Source of the DNA: Taklimakanibacter sp021828105
GTDB lineage: Bacteria; Pseudomonadota; Alphaproteobacteria; Rhizobiales; Aestuariivirgaceae
Assembly: GCA_021828105.1 (NCBI GenBank)
Contig: JAKATG010000017.1
Span: 1-64,000, forward strand
DNA length: 64,000 nucleotides
Direction of reading: 5' to 3'
A model generated the notes under the pieces. That model was not told the DNA's origin, did not search any database, and saw nothing but the letters and a program-made list of their open reading frames with translations. A program made the translations under genes and the position numbers. This document shows, piece after piece, positions 63,282 to 64,000 of this stretch (position 1 is the stretch's first letter; the number at the start of each line of letters is the position of its first letter).

Positions 63282-64000
63282 ATGATAGGAGCCGACGCCA
63301 ACACCCCGACCCCCATAAAATTGGACTTTCCCGTGCACGGTTCAAGCCCCGCACCCCTCCGTTCCCGCAAGGCCCAGGCGCTCAAGGGCCTGATCCGCGT
63401 GCCGGGCGACAAATCGATCTCGCATCGCTCCTTGATGCTGGGCGCCATCGCCGTGGGCGAGACCCGGGCCCAGGGCCTCCTCGAAGGCGAGGACGTGGTC
63501 AATACGGCCAAGGCCATGCAGGCGCTGGGCGCCAAGGTTTCGCGCGACAAGGACGGTATCTGGCGCATCCAGGGGGTGGGCGTCTCCGGCCTCACGAGCC
63601 CCAAGGGCGATCTCGATTTCGGCAATTCCGGCACCGGCGTGCGCCTGGCGCTGGGCCTGATGGCCGCAACCCCCTTGACCGCCCGCTGCATCGGCGATGC
63701 CTCGCTGTCGAAGCGGCCCATGGGCCGCGTCACCGTGCCGCTCTCGCAGATCGGCGCCCGCTTCGAGACCGAGGAGGGCGGCCGCCTGCCGCTGACCCTC
63801 CATGGCGCACGCGATGCCGTGCCCATCACCTACCGGCTCCCGGTCGCCTCGGCCCAGGTCAAATCGGCGGTGCTGCTCGCCGGCCTCAATACGCCCGGCC
63901 GCACCACCGTCATCGAGCCCCAGGCCACGCGCAATCACACCGAGCGCATGCTGAAAGCCTTCGGCGCCGAAATCGCGGTCGAGCAGAAAGACGACGGCCG
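63282..64000 (+). CDS. aroA: 3-phosphoshikimate 1-carboxyvinyltransferase (AroA), 5' part
   Basis: EPSP synthase of the shikimate pathway, truncated by the window end after about 239 codons. Class II-type motifs are present: PGDKSISHRS near residue 45, LLEGEDVVNTAKAMQALGA, ASAQVKSAVLLAGLNTPG and TRNHTERML. In the region equivalent to the CP4 Gly/Ala switch the sequence is DFGNSGTG, with Gly at that position. The start ATG is the first in frame after the divergent zinc-ribbon gene. Cytoplasmic, essential for aromatic amino acids. Confidence 0.93.
   Translation, partial: MIGADANTPTPIKLDFPVHGSSPAPLRSRKAQALKGLIRVPGDKSISHRSLMLGAIAVGETRAQGLLEGEDVVNTAKAMQALGAKVSRDKDGIWRIQGVGVSGLTSPKGDLDFGNSGTGVRLALGLMAATPLTARCIGDASLSKRPMGRVTVPLSQIGARFETEEGGRLPLTLHGARDAVPITYRLPVASAQVKSAVLLAGLNTPGRTTVIEPQATRNHTERMLKAFGAEIAVEQKDDG

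Overview
The window reads as chromosomal DNA of an alphaproteobacterium, most likely a member of the Hyphomicrobiales (Rhizobiales). The reasons are the high GC content, the class II-type AroA next to a FYDLN zinc-ribbon protein (TIGR02300 type) and tRNA-Ala(GGC), the abundance of rhizobial-style palindromic intergenic repeats, and the gene repertoire (IolE, MocR, EamA, several ABC importers, NodT-type RND efflux). Genus cannot be fixed from sequence alone.

Layout. (1) 156-5968, minus strand: an inositol-type catabolic and import operon (Gfo/Idh/MocA dehydrogenase, IolE, CUT2 sugar ABC binding protein, permease and ATPase). Its spacers are filled by palindromic repeats and by a DUF559 nuclease-like gene bounded by inverted repeats. 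(2) 6176-10564: a MocR regulator, a JmjC/cupin-like protein, an NTF2-like protein and an MlaC-like protein. (3) 10858-15198: a visibly lower-GC island. It begins at a decayed fragment of a MocR gene and carries a four-gene ubiquitin-conjugation-like operon in the order Ubl, E2, JAB/JAMM peptidase, E1, which is the order of Bil anti-phage systems. A HigB-like toxin with an ImmA/IrrE-containing antitoxin and a truncated gene follow. The E1 gene looks internally deleted. (4) 15436-23528: a DeoR regulator, a PotD/Fbp-type ABC importer and a sulfatase/phosphonate-monoester-hydrolase family enzyme, then a second DUF559 cassette.

(5) 23622-31202: type I secretion system 1 (ABC and HlyD proteins) with a 1369-residue secreted repeat protein. 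(6) 31734-35440: a PPP phosphatase, a frameshifted GST and two tandem EamA transporters. (7) 35457-44698: an RND efflux operon (outer-membrane factor, membrane-fusion protein, two RND pumps). (8) 45563-60184: a giant RTX/Ig-like/FG-GAP protein (at least about 3370 residues, interrupted by a 10-N assembly gap), translationally coupled to a TIGR03032-like protein and divergent from type I secretion system 2. (9) 60344-64000: a fasciclin protein, a cytochrome b561, a Tat lipoprotein of the sulfite-oxidase/MsrP fold, tRNA-Ala, the FYDLN protein and the start of aroA.

The most notable items are the Bil-like operon with its broken E1, the DUF559 genes framed by matched inverted palindromic repeats, and the giant protein whose 21 FG-GAP repeats fall into exactly three groups of seven, which predicts three seven-bladed propellers separated by RTX blocks.
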